This document shows, piece by piece, positions 1-8,745 of a DNA stretch of 64,000 nucleotides (position 1 is the stretch's first letter; every line of letters begins with the position of its first letter). The notes beneath the pieces were generated by a model. It made no database searches, was not told where the DNA came from, and saw only the letters and a list, made by a program, of their open reading frames with translations. This DNA is from Lacihabitans soyangensis. GTDB taxonomy: Bacteria > Bacteroidota > Bacteroidia > Cytophagales > Spirosomataceae. The stretch is taken from contig NZ_RJUF01000007.1 of assembly GCF_024343775.1 (NCBI RefSeq), positions 37,253 through 101,252 on the forward strand, in the 5' to 3' direction. The position numbers were made by a program, and so were the translations under genes.

Positions 1-820
1 AGTTCATGTTGTAGGTTACACCTACTCCTTTCCCAGCCCCGCGACTTTTGGTCGTAATCATAATAACACCATCTTTGGCTCTTGAGCCATAAAGTGCAGC
101 AGCAGTTGCACCTTTCAGTACTGTCATGCTTTCGATATCGTCAGGATTGATAGACGAAAGTCCGTCACCACCGTCTGATGTATTTCCACCTCCACGAACA
201 CCGATTGAGTTATCAGCTGCGGCATTCCCTGGGTTAGTTCCAAAGTTGGTGTTATCAATAGGTACACCATTTACTACTATTAAAGGGTTATTTTGACCTG
301 AAATAGACGATTGACCACGGATACGAATTTTCGATGTTCCGGCAGGACCAGTTCCTAATCCTGAAATGTTTACACCCGCAATTTTACCTTGGAGCGTATT
401 CATAAAATTCGGAGAGCGGTTTTCAGTAATAGCTGCCGCGTTTACTGTAGTTGTAGCATAACCAAGCTTCTTGGCGTCTTTTTTAATTCCTAAGGCAGTT
501 ACCACCACTTCTTCAAGGCTCGAAACGTCCTCATCTAAGCTTACATCAACGATGGTTTGGTTGCCTACTTTTACTTCCTTGGTAGTGAAACCAATGTAAC
601 TAAAAACCAAAGTAGCCCCAGAATTAGCGTTGACAGAATAGCTACCGTCTGCATTGGTAGAGGTACCCATATTGGTGCCTTTAACTTGTACAGAAACCCC
701 CGGAAGTGTGGAGCCGTCTTTGCCTCCCGTGACTTTACCAGAAATTTTTTGGGCTATAGCCATCGAGGACATGAGTGTCCCAAATGCCATAAGCAAAATA
801 AAGTGTAGTTTTTTTTTCAT
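1..820 (-). CDS. SusC/RagA-family TonB-linked outer-membrane receptor, N-terminal part (truncated by window edge)
   Basis: Reading down from the ATG at 818-820 gives about 273 residues with no stop before the window edge, so the C-terminal barrel lies outside. Residues 1-24 are a signal peptide ending in MAIAQ. Residues about 25-100 look like the carboxypeptidase-regulatory-like (CarboxypepD_reg) domain of this family. The TonB plug follows, with RIRGQSSISG, NPLIVVNGVPIDN and ALYGSRAKDGVIMITTK, all hallmarks of SusC/RagA receptors that import oligosaccharides or peptides with a SusD partner. A SusD gene would be expected just left of the window. The gene is divergent from an AraC regulator and sugar kinase, which suggests a carbohydrate locus. 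The substrate cannot be read from the sequence. Confidence 0.93.
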   Translation of the reverse strand, partial: MKKKLHFILLMAFGTLMSSMAIAQKISGKVTGGKDGSTLPGVSVQVKGTNMGTSTNADGSYSVNANSGATLVFSYIGFTTKEVKVGNQTIVDVSLDEDVSSLEEVVVTALGIKKDAKKLGYATTTVNAAAITENRSPNFMNTLQGKIAGVNISGLGTGPAGTSKIRIRGQSSISGQNNPLIVVNGVPIDNTNFGTNPGNAAADNSIGVRGGGNTSDGGDGLSSINPDDIESMTVLKGATAAALYGSRAKDGVIMITTKSRGAGKGVGVTYNMN

Positions 821-1012
821 AAAAAAGGTTAATTTAATTGAATAAAGACAAGTTAAAAAAGTCTCTGCTTTTTACCGAAAGCAAATGTCACCCAAACTTT
901 CAACTTAAACTTCCAAAACTCTTCAACGGTGATTATTATAATAATAAATGTATTATTTTGTACTATTTTTACACAAAACACCCGAGGGTTAATAAATACG
1001 TAGTGGCTATAC
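821..1012. promoter_or_regulatory. divergent intergenic region between susC and araC-like genes
   Basis: This AT-rich stretch of 192 bases separates two divergent genes and must hold both promoters. Around 947-962 it carries the string ATTATTTTGTAC, one base away from a TAnnTTTG -7 box for the AraC gene. I saw no exact box and no clear operator dyad. Short reading frames here look like chance. Confidence 0.4.
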
Positions 1013-1888
1013 ATGAATTACTTCTCTTTAATAAAAGGTAAATCGCAAGAAATATCTCCTTGGCCGCACATCATGGAGTTTTCGAAAATGAAGATTCAAT
1101 CCGTCAAAGCAGACTCTTTTGTTATGGAAGAAAACCGAGGTGTTAGGTTCATGTATGTGCTCGATGGTAAGTATTATTGGACCATAGAAAATCAAACCTT
1201 TACGGTATTCCCAAACGATCTGGTGGTAATTTTCCCGGGGCAATTATTTGGAAGTCTTACTGGAAGTTTTGAAGTTGGGACTTTTTTCTCTCTCAGATTA
1301 GAGGTAGATTTTCAAGATCAATCGGAGCTTCGATTGGGCGATTGGAGCAATATTACAGAATCAGAGCAGCGATTGATAAGTCAAATACTATCTCAAAAAG
1401 ACCAATCTATTATACCTAATTTTAAACTTTTTGGAGAATTGGCTTCAAAGGTGGAAAGTGAGATGTTTGCAAACGAGGTGGGTTACAAAACCAAAATTAA
1501 CAACCTTTTGGATGACATTTGGATTTGGACAGCAAGACAAATGAGTAAAAATGAAAATCAGGGAAGAATATTCCCGCAGACCTTTCATAGGCTCGACCAA
1601 ATGCTCAGAGAAAACCTCGCACACCCTTGGACAGTAGAAGAAATGGCAGCCATCATTGGACTAGGAACAACCACTTTTACCGAAAAAGTGAAAGCTTTCT
1701 CTGGTTTTCCACCTCTCAATTATCTTATAAATTTACGAATTTCAGAAGCAATAAGACTAATGAAAAACTCAGACAAAAGCCTAACCGATATCGCCTTGGA
1801 TACTGGATTTTATTCCTCACAGCATTTTTCAACGACTTTTAAAAAACTGACAGGATATACTCCAGGGCATTTTAGGAAAAATAAATAA
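1013..1888 (+). CDS. AraC-family transcriptional regulator
   Basis: The protein has 291 residues, typical for a full-length AraC regulator. Residues about 25-110 look like a cupin-type sensing domain (RGVRFMYVLDGKYYWTIEN, then FPNDLVVIFPGQ). The C-terminal third is the paired helix-turn-helix DNA-binding domain: the first helix pair lies near 206-227 (WTVEEMAAIIGLGTTTF) and the second near 256-277, ending in the signature GFYSSQHFSTTFKKLTGYTP. It is 12 bases upstream of an FGGY kinase on the same strand and divergent from susC, so it probably senses a sugar or sugar acid and controls one or both units. The effector is unknown. Confidence 0.92.
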   Translation: MNYFSLIKGKSQEISPWPHIMEFSKMKIQSVKADSFVMEENRGVRFMYVLDGKYYWTIENQTFTVFPNDLVVIFPGQLFGSLTGSFEVGTFFSLRLEVDFQDQSELRLGDWSNITESEQRLISQILSQKDQSIIPNFKLFGELASKVESEMFANEVGYKTKINNLLDDIWIWTARQMSKNENQGRIFPQTFHRLDQMLRENLAHPWTVEEMAAIIGLGTTTFTEKVKAFSGFPPLNYLINLRISEAIRLMKNSDKSLTDIALDTGFYSSQHFSTTFKKLTGYTPGHFRKNK

Positions 1889-1900
1889 TTACGAAAAAAA

Positions 1901-3412
1901 ATGGATTGCATCATAACCATAGACCTAAATACATCGGCTGTTAAGATTGCTGCTTATAATCTTGAAGGCAAGCTAGTTGCTTTCAGAAAGGGATCATTCT
2001 CCATACTATACCCACAGCCTGATTATAGCGAACAAGATCCCGAACAGGTGTTCATAACGGTTCTTTTTGTATTGAAAGATCTTATTCGTGAACAAATATT
2101 AGAAAAAAACCATCGGGTAATCTCCATCGTATTCAGTGCCGCCATGCACAGTGTTTTACCAATCGATAGTCAAGGAAATCCACTAGGAAATGCTATAATT
2201 TGGGCAGATAACAGAGCAAAAAAAGAGGCAGATATGATTAAAAAATCTGAAAATGGCGTGAAGATTTATGAGAAAACAGGCACACCTATTCATGCCATGT
2301 CGCCACTTGCCAAAATAGCGTGGCTAAAAACAACCCAGCCAGAGCGATTCAAAAAGACAAGTAAGTTTATTTCCATAAAAGAATATATCATCTATCAATT
2401 TACTAATCAGTACGTTATAGATTACAGCATGGCTTCGGCAACTGGCCTTTTCAACATCAAAGAAAAAAAATGGGAGCAAGATTCACTAGATATTTCGGAA
2501 CTAAAAACATCACAGTTCTCGGACTATGTATCTGTTTTCAACGCAGACCTGAAACTTAAACCGGGACTGGCCAAATCACTTCAACTGCCCAAAAACACAA
2601 AAATAATTATAGGAAGCACGGATGGGTGCCTCGCAACATTGGGCTCTGGGGTATTTGGAGAAGGGCAAGCGACCATATCTATAAGTCATACAGGTGCGGT
2701 GAGAGTAGCTGGTAAGAAAATAATAAAAGACAAGGAAAATAGGTTTTTCAATTATGTGTTGGACGAGGAAACCTATATTTCGGGTGGACCTACCAACAAT
2801 GCCGGCGTAGTTTTAGAATGGTTTGCAAGTAATTTCCGTAACCACCCCATTATTGTGGACTTTGAAGATGCCGTTGAAGACTTGTTCAAGGAAGCCACCT
2901 TGGTAAAATCAGGATCCAATGGTTTGCTATTTTTGCCCTACTTATTGGGAGAAAGAGCACCAATCTGGAACTCAAATGCCCGAGGAAGTTATTTTGGAAT
3001 AAACATCAAACATCAACCGAAGCATTTTTTGCGTGCTACCATTGAGGGTATTATTTTTGAGATTTATAGCATTGGAAAAATTTTGGAAAAGTACAGGAAA
3101 ATTGACAAACTGTACTTGACAGGAAAATATGCTTCCTTACCGATTTGTGCTGGAATAATTGCTGATGTATTTGGCAAACAAGTAATCGTTTCTGACGAGG
3201 CCGAAAACGTGAACAAAGGGGCAGCCTTGCTGGCAATGATAGACGAAGGAGTATTCAAAAACTTAGAAGAGGCAGCAAAAAGCATCACAACGAAAAATGT
3301 CTTTGAGCCAGTAGTGGAGAACAACGATACCTATCAAAAACTGTTTGATATATTTCAGAGACTAACCCAAAAACTGTCAGAAGAATTTGAGCTCATAGAA
3401 AAACTGCAATAA
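1901..3412 (+). CDS. FGGY-family carbohydrate kinase, gluconokinase-like
   Basis: The 503-residue length fits FGGY kinases, which phosphorylate sugars or sugar acids with ATP in the cytoplasm. Visible motifs are the N-terminal actin-like ATPase start (TIDLNTSAVKIAAYN), the substrate segments AAMHS (80-84) and WADNR (101-105), the catalytic Asp241 in GSTDG, SGGPTNNAG (294-302) and LPYLLGERAPIW (345-356). The last two resemble bacterial gluconokinases (GntK type) more than glycerol kinases, but xylulokinase-like activity cannot be excluded. It follows the AraC gene by 12 bases and is probably cotranscribed with it. Confidence 0.87.
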   Translation: MDCIITIDLNTSAVKIAAYNLEGKLVAFRKGSFSILYPQPDYSEQDPEQVFITVLFVLKDLIREQILEKNHRVISIVFSAAMHSVLPIDSQGNPLGNAIIWADNRAKKEADMIKKSENGVKIYEKTGTPIHAMSPLAKIAWLKTTQPERFKKTSKFISIKEYIIYQFTNQYVIDYSMASATGLFNIKEKKWEQDSLDISELKTSQFSDYVSVFNADLKLKPGLAKSLQLPKNTKIIIGSTDGCLATLGSGVFGEGQATISISHTGAVRVAGKKIIKDKENRFFNYVLDEETYISGGPTNNAGVVLEWFASNFRNHPIIVDFEDAVEDLFKEATLVKSGSNGLLFLPYLLGERAPIWNSNARGSYFGINIKHQPKHFLRATIEGIIFEIYSIGKILEKYRKIDKLYLTGKYASLPICAGIIADVFGKQVIVSDEAENVNKGAALLAMIDEGVFKNLEEAAKSITTKNVFEPVVENNDTYQKLFDIFQRLTQKLSEEFELIEKLQ

Positions 3413-3457
3413 TTTGGACAAAAAAACCTAGTGAATTTTTGCTTTGCAAAATGTCTT

Positions 3458-4075
3458 TTAAACCAACTTGGTGGTATATTCCCAATAGACTTTCTCTGAA
3501 GCATTACAAGAGGCACAATAAGGAGCCCAAGCATTGTTCTCCTGATTGATCAAAACATTCATTTGAGCAATTTCCTGTGTAATTTGACCCTTGAATACTT
3601 CAATACGGCTATCAGTGCTAAGTTTTTCCAAATCCAACAATTGAAGATAAGAATCTGTTAAAAAATACTCTGCGATAAAAATTGGAACGAATTTTCCAGC
3701 CAAAAACCGTGTAATTGTACCCTTGTTTAGCTCAATTCTATTACATTTTTGACAAACAGAACCATCCAAAATAGTTGAACAATTATTTGGCAGTTTAATC
3801 GAACGATCCTTTGCAAAACCGTAAGAAATACTCGCTAAATTGCTCAAAAGTGCGTTTTTCCAATAGCCTAGGTTTTCTCCATAATTGAGATTAATATCAT
3901 TGAAAGATCCAGCTCCACCAAAAGCATCCAGATGATGCTGAGTTGACTCAGAACTTTTCCATGACTCTATGTCTTGCTGGATCCAATTGGCCCAAAAGGG
4001 CTCGTTATTGGCCGATAGGAGCTTTTGAAGTAAGTCTAGGGCCTTCAGGTAGTTATTCAATTCTTTATTTTCCAT
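3458..4075 (-). CDS. unknown protein with two CxxC pairs, overlapping the M28 peptidase gene
   Basis: I do not recognise this 205-residue cytoplasmic protein with confidence. An alpha-helical N-terminal part contains HHLDAFGGAGSFNDI (residues 47-61), which recalls small DUF6966-like proteins. The C-terminal half carries C108-x2-C111 and C187-x2-C190, a spacing that could bind one zinc ion. There is no signal peptide. Its start overlaps the 3' end of the M28 peptidase gene by 11 bases on the same strand, so the two are probably translated from one message. The overlap is the only clue to function. Confidence 0.75.
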   Translation of the reverse strand: MENKELNNYLKALDLLQKLLSANNEPFWANWIQQDIESWKSSESTQHHLDAFGGAGSFNDINLNYGENLGYWKNALLSNLASISYGFAKDRSIKLPNNCSTILDGSVCQKCNRIELNKGTITRFLAGKFVPIFIAEYFLTDSYLQLLDLEKLSTDSRIEVFKGQITQEIAQMNVLINQENNAWAPYCASCNASEKVYWEYTTKLV

Positions 4076-5555
4076 ATAACTCTTGGCCTACTTTTTCATA
4101 CTTGTCGCCTGCGATCCATTTTGGGGCTTTGGCTTTATTGGCAATTAATCTAGCCGAATAGATAAAAACTTGGCAGAATTTGGTCAAATAACTCATGCTC
4201 ACGTTTTCTACATTATCAGCCGCTTGGTGGTAATATTTACCGATATCGGCATCAAAAGCCGTTAAACCTGGTGACATATTAGGAGCAGGGATACCCTTGG
4301 CGGCTAAGCTTACATTATCCGATCGATCAAACAAATTTTGTTCTGGAACAGGATCGTTAATGGCTTCAATACCGAAAGCTTTGCTTGCTGTCACTATTTC
4401 AGCCTCTGCATCAGTACGATTCAAACCGATGATAGTCACCTTTGTAGAATCATTATAACCAGCTCCATCGCTGTTCAGGTTGAACACACATTGTTTCAAA
4501 GGCACCAAGGGATTCTCGGCATAATATCTTGAACCTAACATCCCCACTTCCTCACCTGTATACCCAATCAGCAATATCGAGCGTTTGGTTTTTTGAGCCG
4601 CAAATGCCTTAGCTGCGGCTAAGATGGCTGTAGTACCTGTGGCGTTGTCGCGAGTTCCATTAAATATGGTATCTGATTCGGTTACTTTGCCATAATTTTT
4701 ACCCGCACCAATGTGGTCAAAATGTGCTGAAAGCACTACATATTCGTTTTTGAGCTTAGGATCCGAACCTTCAATAACACCCACCACATTGTATGCTGGA
4801 ACGGCTTTTTTAACCACTTCTCCGACATTCAGACTAAGCGAAGTAAGCGATTCTTTCGAAAACTGCTTGATATAAGTGCTGTTTACCCACAAATGTGGAA
4901 TGTCTGCGTTATATCCCGACGAAGCCATAAGTCGTTCCCCACCAAAATTTCTCACAATAGAAGCAAATGGAAAATTAAGGTTGTACACTTGAACCAAAGC
5001 CAAAGCACCATTTTCTGCAGCAAACTTTGCCTTTTTAGTAGAGCCCGTCATGTTTTCGAAAGGTTTGTCATTGTTAGGAATTCCGAATTGACACACTACA
5101 ATCTTGCCTTTCACATCCACATCTTTGTAATCATTTTGCTTATCATCAATCCAACCATAACCCACAAAAACCACTGGTATATTCTGTAATTTTGTCGCTT
5201 TACCACCCAACATCACAAAGTCTTTGCCCAACTTCAAAGTATCTTTTCCTGCATATATTTCGCCCATTTTGGCACCTTTTGAAAACTCCAATGGTACTTT
5301 TTGAAGGTAATCTTTTTGCCCCGATATTGGTTTTACACCTGCCAATCTGAACTGCTCAGCTATATACCTTGCGGCCACATTGTTGGTTACTTCTCCGGTT
5401 CTTCTGCCGAGCATTTCGTCGGAAGCTAGAAATCTCAAATGGGCCTCCACTTCAGCTTGCGACAGTTTGTATTCAGGCAGTTTGGTGAGTTTTTGAGAAA
5501 ACGCAGTAATTAATGTTGAAAAGATGAGAACGAGAGTAAGTTTATTGCGAAGCAT
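4065..5555 (-). CDS. secreted M28-family zinc aminopeptidase with PA-type insert
   Basis: The 496-residue protein starts with a signal peptide (cleavage near residue 20). Residues about 110-250 resemble a PA (protease-associated) insert. The M28 catalytic core shows the full zinc set: H278 and D280 in AHFD, D303 in RDNATG, the E335-E336 pair in TGEE, D363 in NSD, and H443 in YYHQ. Such enzymes remove N-terminal residues from peptides using two zinc ions, here outside the cytoplasm. A TAnnTTTG box on the minus strand at 5569-5576 lies 13 bases before the ATG. It is probably cotranscribed with the unknown Cys-pair gene downstream. Confidence 0.93.
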   Translation of the reverse strand: MLRNKLTLVLIFSTLITAFSQKLTKLPEYKLSQAEVEAHLRFLASDEMLGRRTGEVTNNVAARYIAEQFRLAGVKPISGQKDYLQKVPLEFSKGAKMGEIYAGKDTLKLGKDFVMLGGKATKLQNIPVVFVGYGWIDDKQNDYKDVDVKGKIVVCQFGIPNNDKPFENMTGSTKKAKFAAENGALALVQVYNLNFPFASIVRNFGGERLMASSGYNADIPHLWVNSTYIKQFSKESLTSLSLNVGEVVKKAVPAYNVVGVIEGSDPKLKNEYVVLSAHFDHIGAGKNYGKVTESDTIFNGTRDNATGTTAILAAAKAFAAQKTKRSILLIGYTGEEVGMLGSRYYAENPLVPLKQCVFNLNSDGAGYNDSTKVTIIGLNRTDAEAEIVTASKAFGIEAINDPVPEQNLFDRSDNVSLAAKGIPAPNMSPGLTAFDADIGKYYHQAADNVENVSMSYLTKFCQVFIYSARLIANKAKAPKWIAGDKYEKVGQELYGK

Positions 5556-5568
5556 AAGGTTTTTCTTT

Positions 5569-5576
5569 CAAATATA
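5569..5576 (-). promoter_or_regulatory. TAnnTTTG -7 box for the M28 peptidase gene
   Basis: On the minus strand the bases read TATATTTG, an exact match to the Bacteroidota -7 consensus, 13 bases before the start codon. A convincing TTTG -33 element was not found at the usual distance. Confidence 0.4.
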
Positions 5577-5604
5577 CAGACGAAAAACTTAATGAAAAAC
5601 TATT

Positions 5605-6579
5605 CTATCTTTTGGCGAACTTAAAACTCCGAAAGCTTAACCAAGTTTGATTTCGAAAGGCAGACCAATAGTATTTCAAAATATTTCTAAAAAGTAATGC
5701 TTGTACCCTCGCTTTTGGAATAAAAAATAGAAAGATGCCTAGAAATCCAAAAATGGATTTGAAAACCAAAGTATTGATTACTAACAATATATGACTGGGT
5801 ATTTTTTGTAATGCAGAAAAATTGTTTTCGATGTACACATGATGAGAAATTATAACCTCCGATTTGGTTAAAGCAGATGTTTCAACATTTAATCTACTTG
5901 CTCCACCATGCTCATGCACGATGTTTACCTCACAAAGCATTCGTAACAGACCTCCGGCTTCTTTGACTTTAATGGATAGCTCCACGTCCTCAAAATACAT
6001 CCAATAGTCTGTATTCCAACCTCCTACTCTTTCAAACCAATCTCTAGAAATCATTACAACTGAGCCCGAAATCCAATCTGGTGAAATGGCGTTGCAGTTA
6101 CAAGTGAGGCAATTGTTCTCTTTAAATTTGTTTGGAAAAAGCAATACATAAAGGCTTCTTTGCGGACCAAATAATGAAAATATGCTGGGTTTAATCTTTC
6201 TATAAGCCGATGGCCTATCGGATTGCTTACAACTTAAAATACCGACTTCGGGATTTGAGATGTATTCATAAAACATTCTCTCCAACGATGTCCTAGGGGC
6301 CAAAGTATCAGGATTCAAAAAAAGAAGAACATCTCCCGTGGCAAGTTTTGCACCGAAATTACACCCATGAGCGAAACCCCAATTCCCTTCATTTTCAACA
6401 AATAATACATTTGGAAAAAGAGAAATAAACTCAGCCAGTTTTCCATCTTTGGAGCAGTTATCTACGACAATAATCTGAAGAATGATATTATCAAAATCGT
6501 AAGAAGAAAGCAATTCTAAGTTTTTTTGGAGAATAACCCAACTCTTGTAATTTACGATTATGATGGAAAGTGAATGCAT
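5605..6579 (-). CDS. family 2 glycosyltransferase, rhamnosyltransferase-like
   Basis: I start this gene at the ATG at 6577-6579 (324 residues). A TTG 21 bases further upstream is in frame but lies inside a TAnnTTTG promoter box. The N-terminal GT-A fold shows SIIIVNYKSW, VVDNCSKDG (38-46), NWGFAHGCNFG and the metal-binding LNPDT near 88-92. Mid-protein SGSVVMISR and YFEDVELSIKVKEAGG are typical of GT2 enzymes that add rhamnose-like sugars to surface polysaccharides. Near the C terminus, LVFKSIFGFLGIFLFFI could be a membrane-contacting helix. Neighbouring glycosyltransferase and FkbM genes suggest surface glycan synthesis. Confidence 0.9.
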   Translation of the reverse strand: MHSLSIIIVNYKSWVILQKNLELLSSYDFDNIILQIIVVDNCSKDGKLAEFISLFPNVLFVENEGNWGFAHGCNFGAKLATGDVLLFLNPDTLAPRTSLERMFYEYISNPEVGILSCKQSDRPSAYRKIKPSIFSLFGPQRSLYVLLFPNKFKENNCLTCNCNAISPDWISGSVVMISRDWFERVGGWNTDYWMYFEDVELSIKVKEAGGLLRMLCEVNIVHEHGGASRLNVETSALTKSEVIISHHVYIENNFSALQKIPSHILLVINTLVFKSIFGFLGIFLFFIPKARVQALLFRNILKYYWSAFRNQTWLSFRSFKFAKR

Positions 6580-6597
6580 CTGCAGTTTTTGTGAGCC

Positions 6598-6605
6598 CAA
6601 AAATA
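6598..6605 (-). promoter_or_regulatory. TAnnTTTG -7 box for the GT2 gene
   Basis: The minus strand reads TATTTTTG here, 18 bases upstream of the ATG at 6579. The alternative TTG start at 6598-6600 overlaps this box, which is the reason for choosing the ATG. Confidence 0.45.
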
Positions 6606-6759
6606 TAAAATAAATATAGAATTGATGGTGGAAGGATAACGAATGTTGAAGTAATTTTGGTCTATTAGGAAGCCTGAGGGATAGCTATTTCAATTAAAAC
6701 TTGAAAAATAATAACTTATCTAGTTCTCACCCAAAGACTTTGATACAAAATTCATCAAA

Positions 6760-7692
6760 ATGAAAATAAGTGGATTTACTTTTCTGAGAAACGCACACAA
6801 GCTTTATTACCCCATAGCTGAGTCTATAAATTCCATACTTGACCATGTGGACGAATTTGTGGTGGCCTTGGGCAAGGGAGACGAGAATGATAATTCTTTG
6901 GAAATATTACAAAGTATAAATTCACCTAAAATTAAGATAATTCATACCGAATGGGATCTAGATAAATACCCTAGCGGAACGGAGTACGCTCACCAAACCG
7001 ACCTAGCCAAAGAAGCTTGCTCAGGCGATTGGCTTTTTTATCTTCAAGGTGATGAGGTAATACACGAAGACGACCTAGAAAGTATAAAAACAGCTTGCGA
7101 AAAATACCACTCCGACCATCGGATTGAGGGTTTTGTGTTCAATTACCTTCATTTTTGGGGAGATTATGGGCATTATTTTTCGGATCATTGTTGGTACAAA
7201 AAAGAAATAAGAATCATTAGAAATCTGCCTGAAGTACACTCTTGGAAAGACGCCCAATCTTTTAGATTTATTTCTGATTTTGCAGGAAACGATTATAACA
7301 GAAAGAAAAATACACGAAAACTAAACTGTATTGCTTTGGATGCCAGAATCTTCCATTATGGCTGGGTAAGACCTCCTGAGGTAATGAAAACTAAAAACGA
7401 TGCGGTAATGAAAAACTACAGTCATACTTTTTGGGAAGACTTTGCGGAAAATTTTGATTACGGGAGAATGGATTATTGTAAGGTTTTTCAAGAGACTCAC
7501 CCAAAAGTCATGTTGGAACGAATTAAAAACCTAGATTGGAGTAATAAGTTGAGATATGACGGACCAGTCGCCATTAATAGATCGAAAATGAAGCACGAGC
7601 GGCCCAAGTATAGAATTCTCACTTCGATAGAGGAAAATCTCCTTGGAGGTTATGTAATCGGAGGTTTTAAAAACTATCGTATCATCAAATAA
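6760..7692 (+). CDS. glycosyltransferase family 2-like protein
   Basis: This 310-residue protein begins with the nucleotide-sugar fold (ISGFTFLRNAHKLYYPIAESINSIL split across residues 3-27), then EFVVALGKGDENDNS (32-46) and a DxD-equivalent YLQGDE at 94-99. It resembles the short GT2-like proteins found in surface-glycan clusters of Bacteroidota. There is no membrane segment. It is transcribed divergently from the GT2 gene at 5605-6579 and converges with the FkbM gene, with 3 bases between the stop codons. The donor and acceptor sugars are unknown. Confidence 0.82.
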   Translation: MKISGFTFLRNAHKLYYPIAESINSILDHVDEFVVALGKGDENDNSLEILQSINSPKIKIIHTEWDLDKYPSGTEYAHQTDLAKEACSGDWLFYLQGDEVIHEDDLESIKTACEKYHSDHRIEGFVFNYLHFWGDYGHYFSDHCWYKKEIRIIRNLPEVHSWKDAQSFRFISDFAGNDYNRKKNTRKLNCIALDARIFHYGWVRPPEVMKTKNDAVMKNYSHTFWEDFAENFDYGRMDYCKVFQETHPKVMLERIKNLDWSNKLRYDGPVAINRSKMKHERPKYRILTSIEENLLGGYVIGGFKNYRIIK

Positions 7693-7695
7693 CCT

Positions 7696-8556
7696 TCATT
7701 TGACAGCTCTCAAAACCGCTTTCCTGAGAAATGGTGGCTCCACTACATTGCTACTTCCGTAATGAAAAATCATGTATTTATCAGAGAAATGATTTTTGAA
7801 ACCTTTGGTTTTTAGCAATTCATCTAACTCCTTTGCATCCGATTGTCTATGGTAGGTACAAACGGCTATCCTGAGATCCTTTTGCCTCTTTATCAAGTCA
7901 TTGGCACCATCAATCACTTGGGCTTCGGCACCTTCTACGTCGGCTTTAATAAAATTCACCCGCTGGTTCTCTGCAAAAAAAGTATCTAGTTTTATGCATT
8001 GCTCATTGTCGATATCTGACACGTACTTTTGCACAATCTGTACCTTTTCTTTCCAAGGCTCAAAGGTCGCTTCCAAGGCCTTTATCCAGTCTTTTTCTAC
8101 TTCAAAAAGATACACCTGGCTTGCTTTTTCAATCACACTCAATGAGAAATTACCCTCTGCAGCACCCACATCTACTATTACATTGCCCTCCTTTACATCA
8201 AAATCTTCGGTAAGATATCGGTGAGGTGAATCTGAATCTTGCTCCAGCAACAAACTATTGAAATAAGTCTGTGCTTTTTTTACTTGATGACCGTTTTTGT
8301 AATACAGTTTTTTTCCCTCCCACAAGGTAAAAAGTAGACCCTTTTCTTCATCTTTTTCGATTTTAATATCAGAGGGCTTGTATTTTTCAGGAAAAGCGTA
8401 TGGAAAAATATGCAGTGGGTTGCTTTTTAGAAAAGCTAAAACTTCTTTTTCTTCAAGATTCAAATCCCTACTTTCTAGATTTTTTACAATCTGATTTTTA
8501 AGTATCTCTAAGCGAATTGACCTCGGAATAAGCTTTTTGTAAATTGGAATTTTCAT
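7696..8556 (-). CDS. FkbM-family SAM-dependent methyltransferase
   Basis: The 286-residue protein carries the FkbM signature: a SAM-binding loop VDVGAAEGNFSL (128-139), an acidic FEVEKDW (151-157) that would contact the ribose, KLDTFF (189-194) and IKADVEGAEAQVI (203-215). Family members O-methylate sugars or small molecules. About 110 N-terminal residues precede the catalytic fold, a little more than the minimal domain. The location beside two glycosyltransferases suggests a role in modifying a surface glycan. Confidence 0.9.
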   Translation of the reverse strand: MKIPIYKKLIPRSIRLEILKNQIVKNLESRDLNLEEKEVLAFLKSNPLHIFPYAFPEKYKPSDIKIEKDEEKGLLFTLWEGKKLYYKNGHQVKKAQTYFNSLLLEQDSDSPHRYLTEDFDVKEGNVIVDVGAAEGNFSLSVIEKASQVYLFEVEKDWIKALEATFEPWKEKVQIVQKYVSDIDNEQCIKLDTFFAENQRVNFIKADVEGAEAQVIDGANDLIKRQKDLRIAVCTYHRQSDAKELDELLKTKGFKNHFSDKYMIFHYGSSNVVEPPFLRKAVLRAVK

Positions 8557-8745
8557 TCGAGAAATCTAAATTTTGACTTTAATTCTGCCCAATTTAGGCT
8601 AAATCTCCGCCAATCAAAAATTTAAGATGTTCCAAATTCAAACTTTCCCAATTTTGGCTAATTTTAAATTAATAAAATAAAAATTTGAAGTTTGCTAATT
8701 CTTGTCGTAGGCAAAGACATATTTGCTGTACCTAATGCTTTGTAA
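8557..8745. other. AT-rich intergenic region, no gene seen
   Basis: These 189 bases separate the FkbM gene from the end of the secreted-protein operon. I saw no convincing promoter box, terminator or RNA gene. Confidence 0.4.

Noticed and set aside
557..1041. Short plus-strand frames around the susC start
   Set aside because: They are opposite the clear SusC signal peptide and plug or in the AT-rich divergent promoter.
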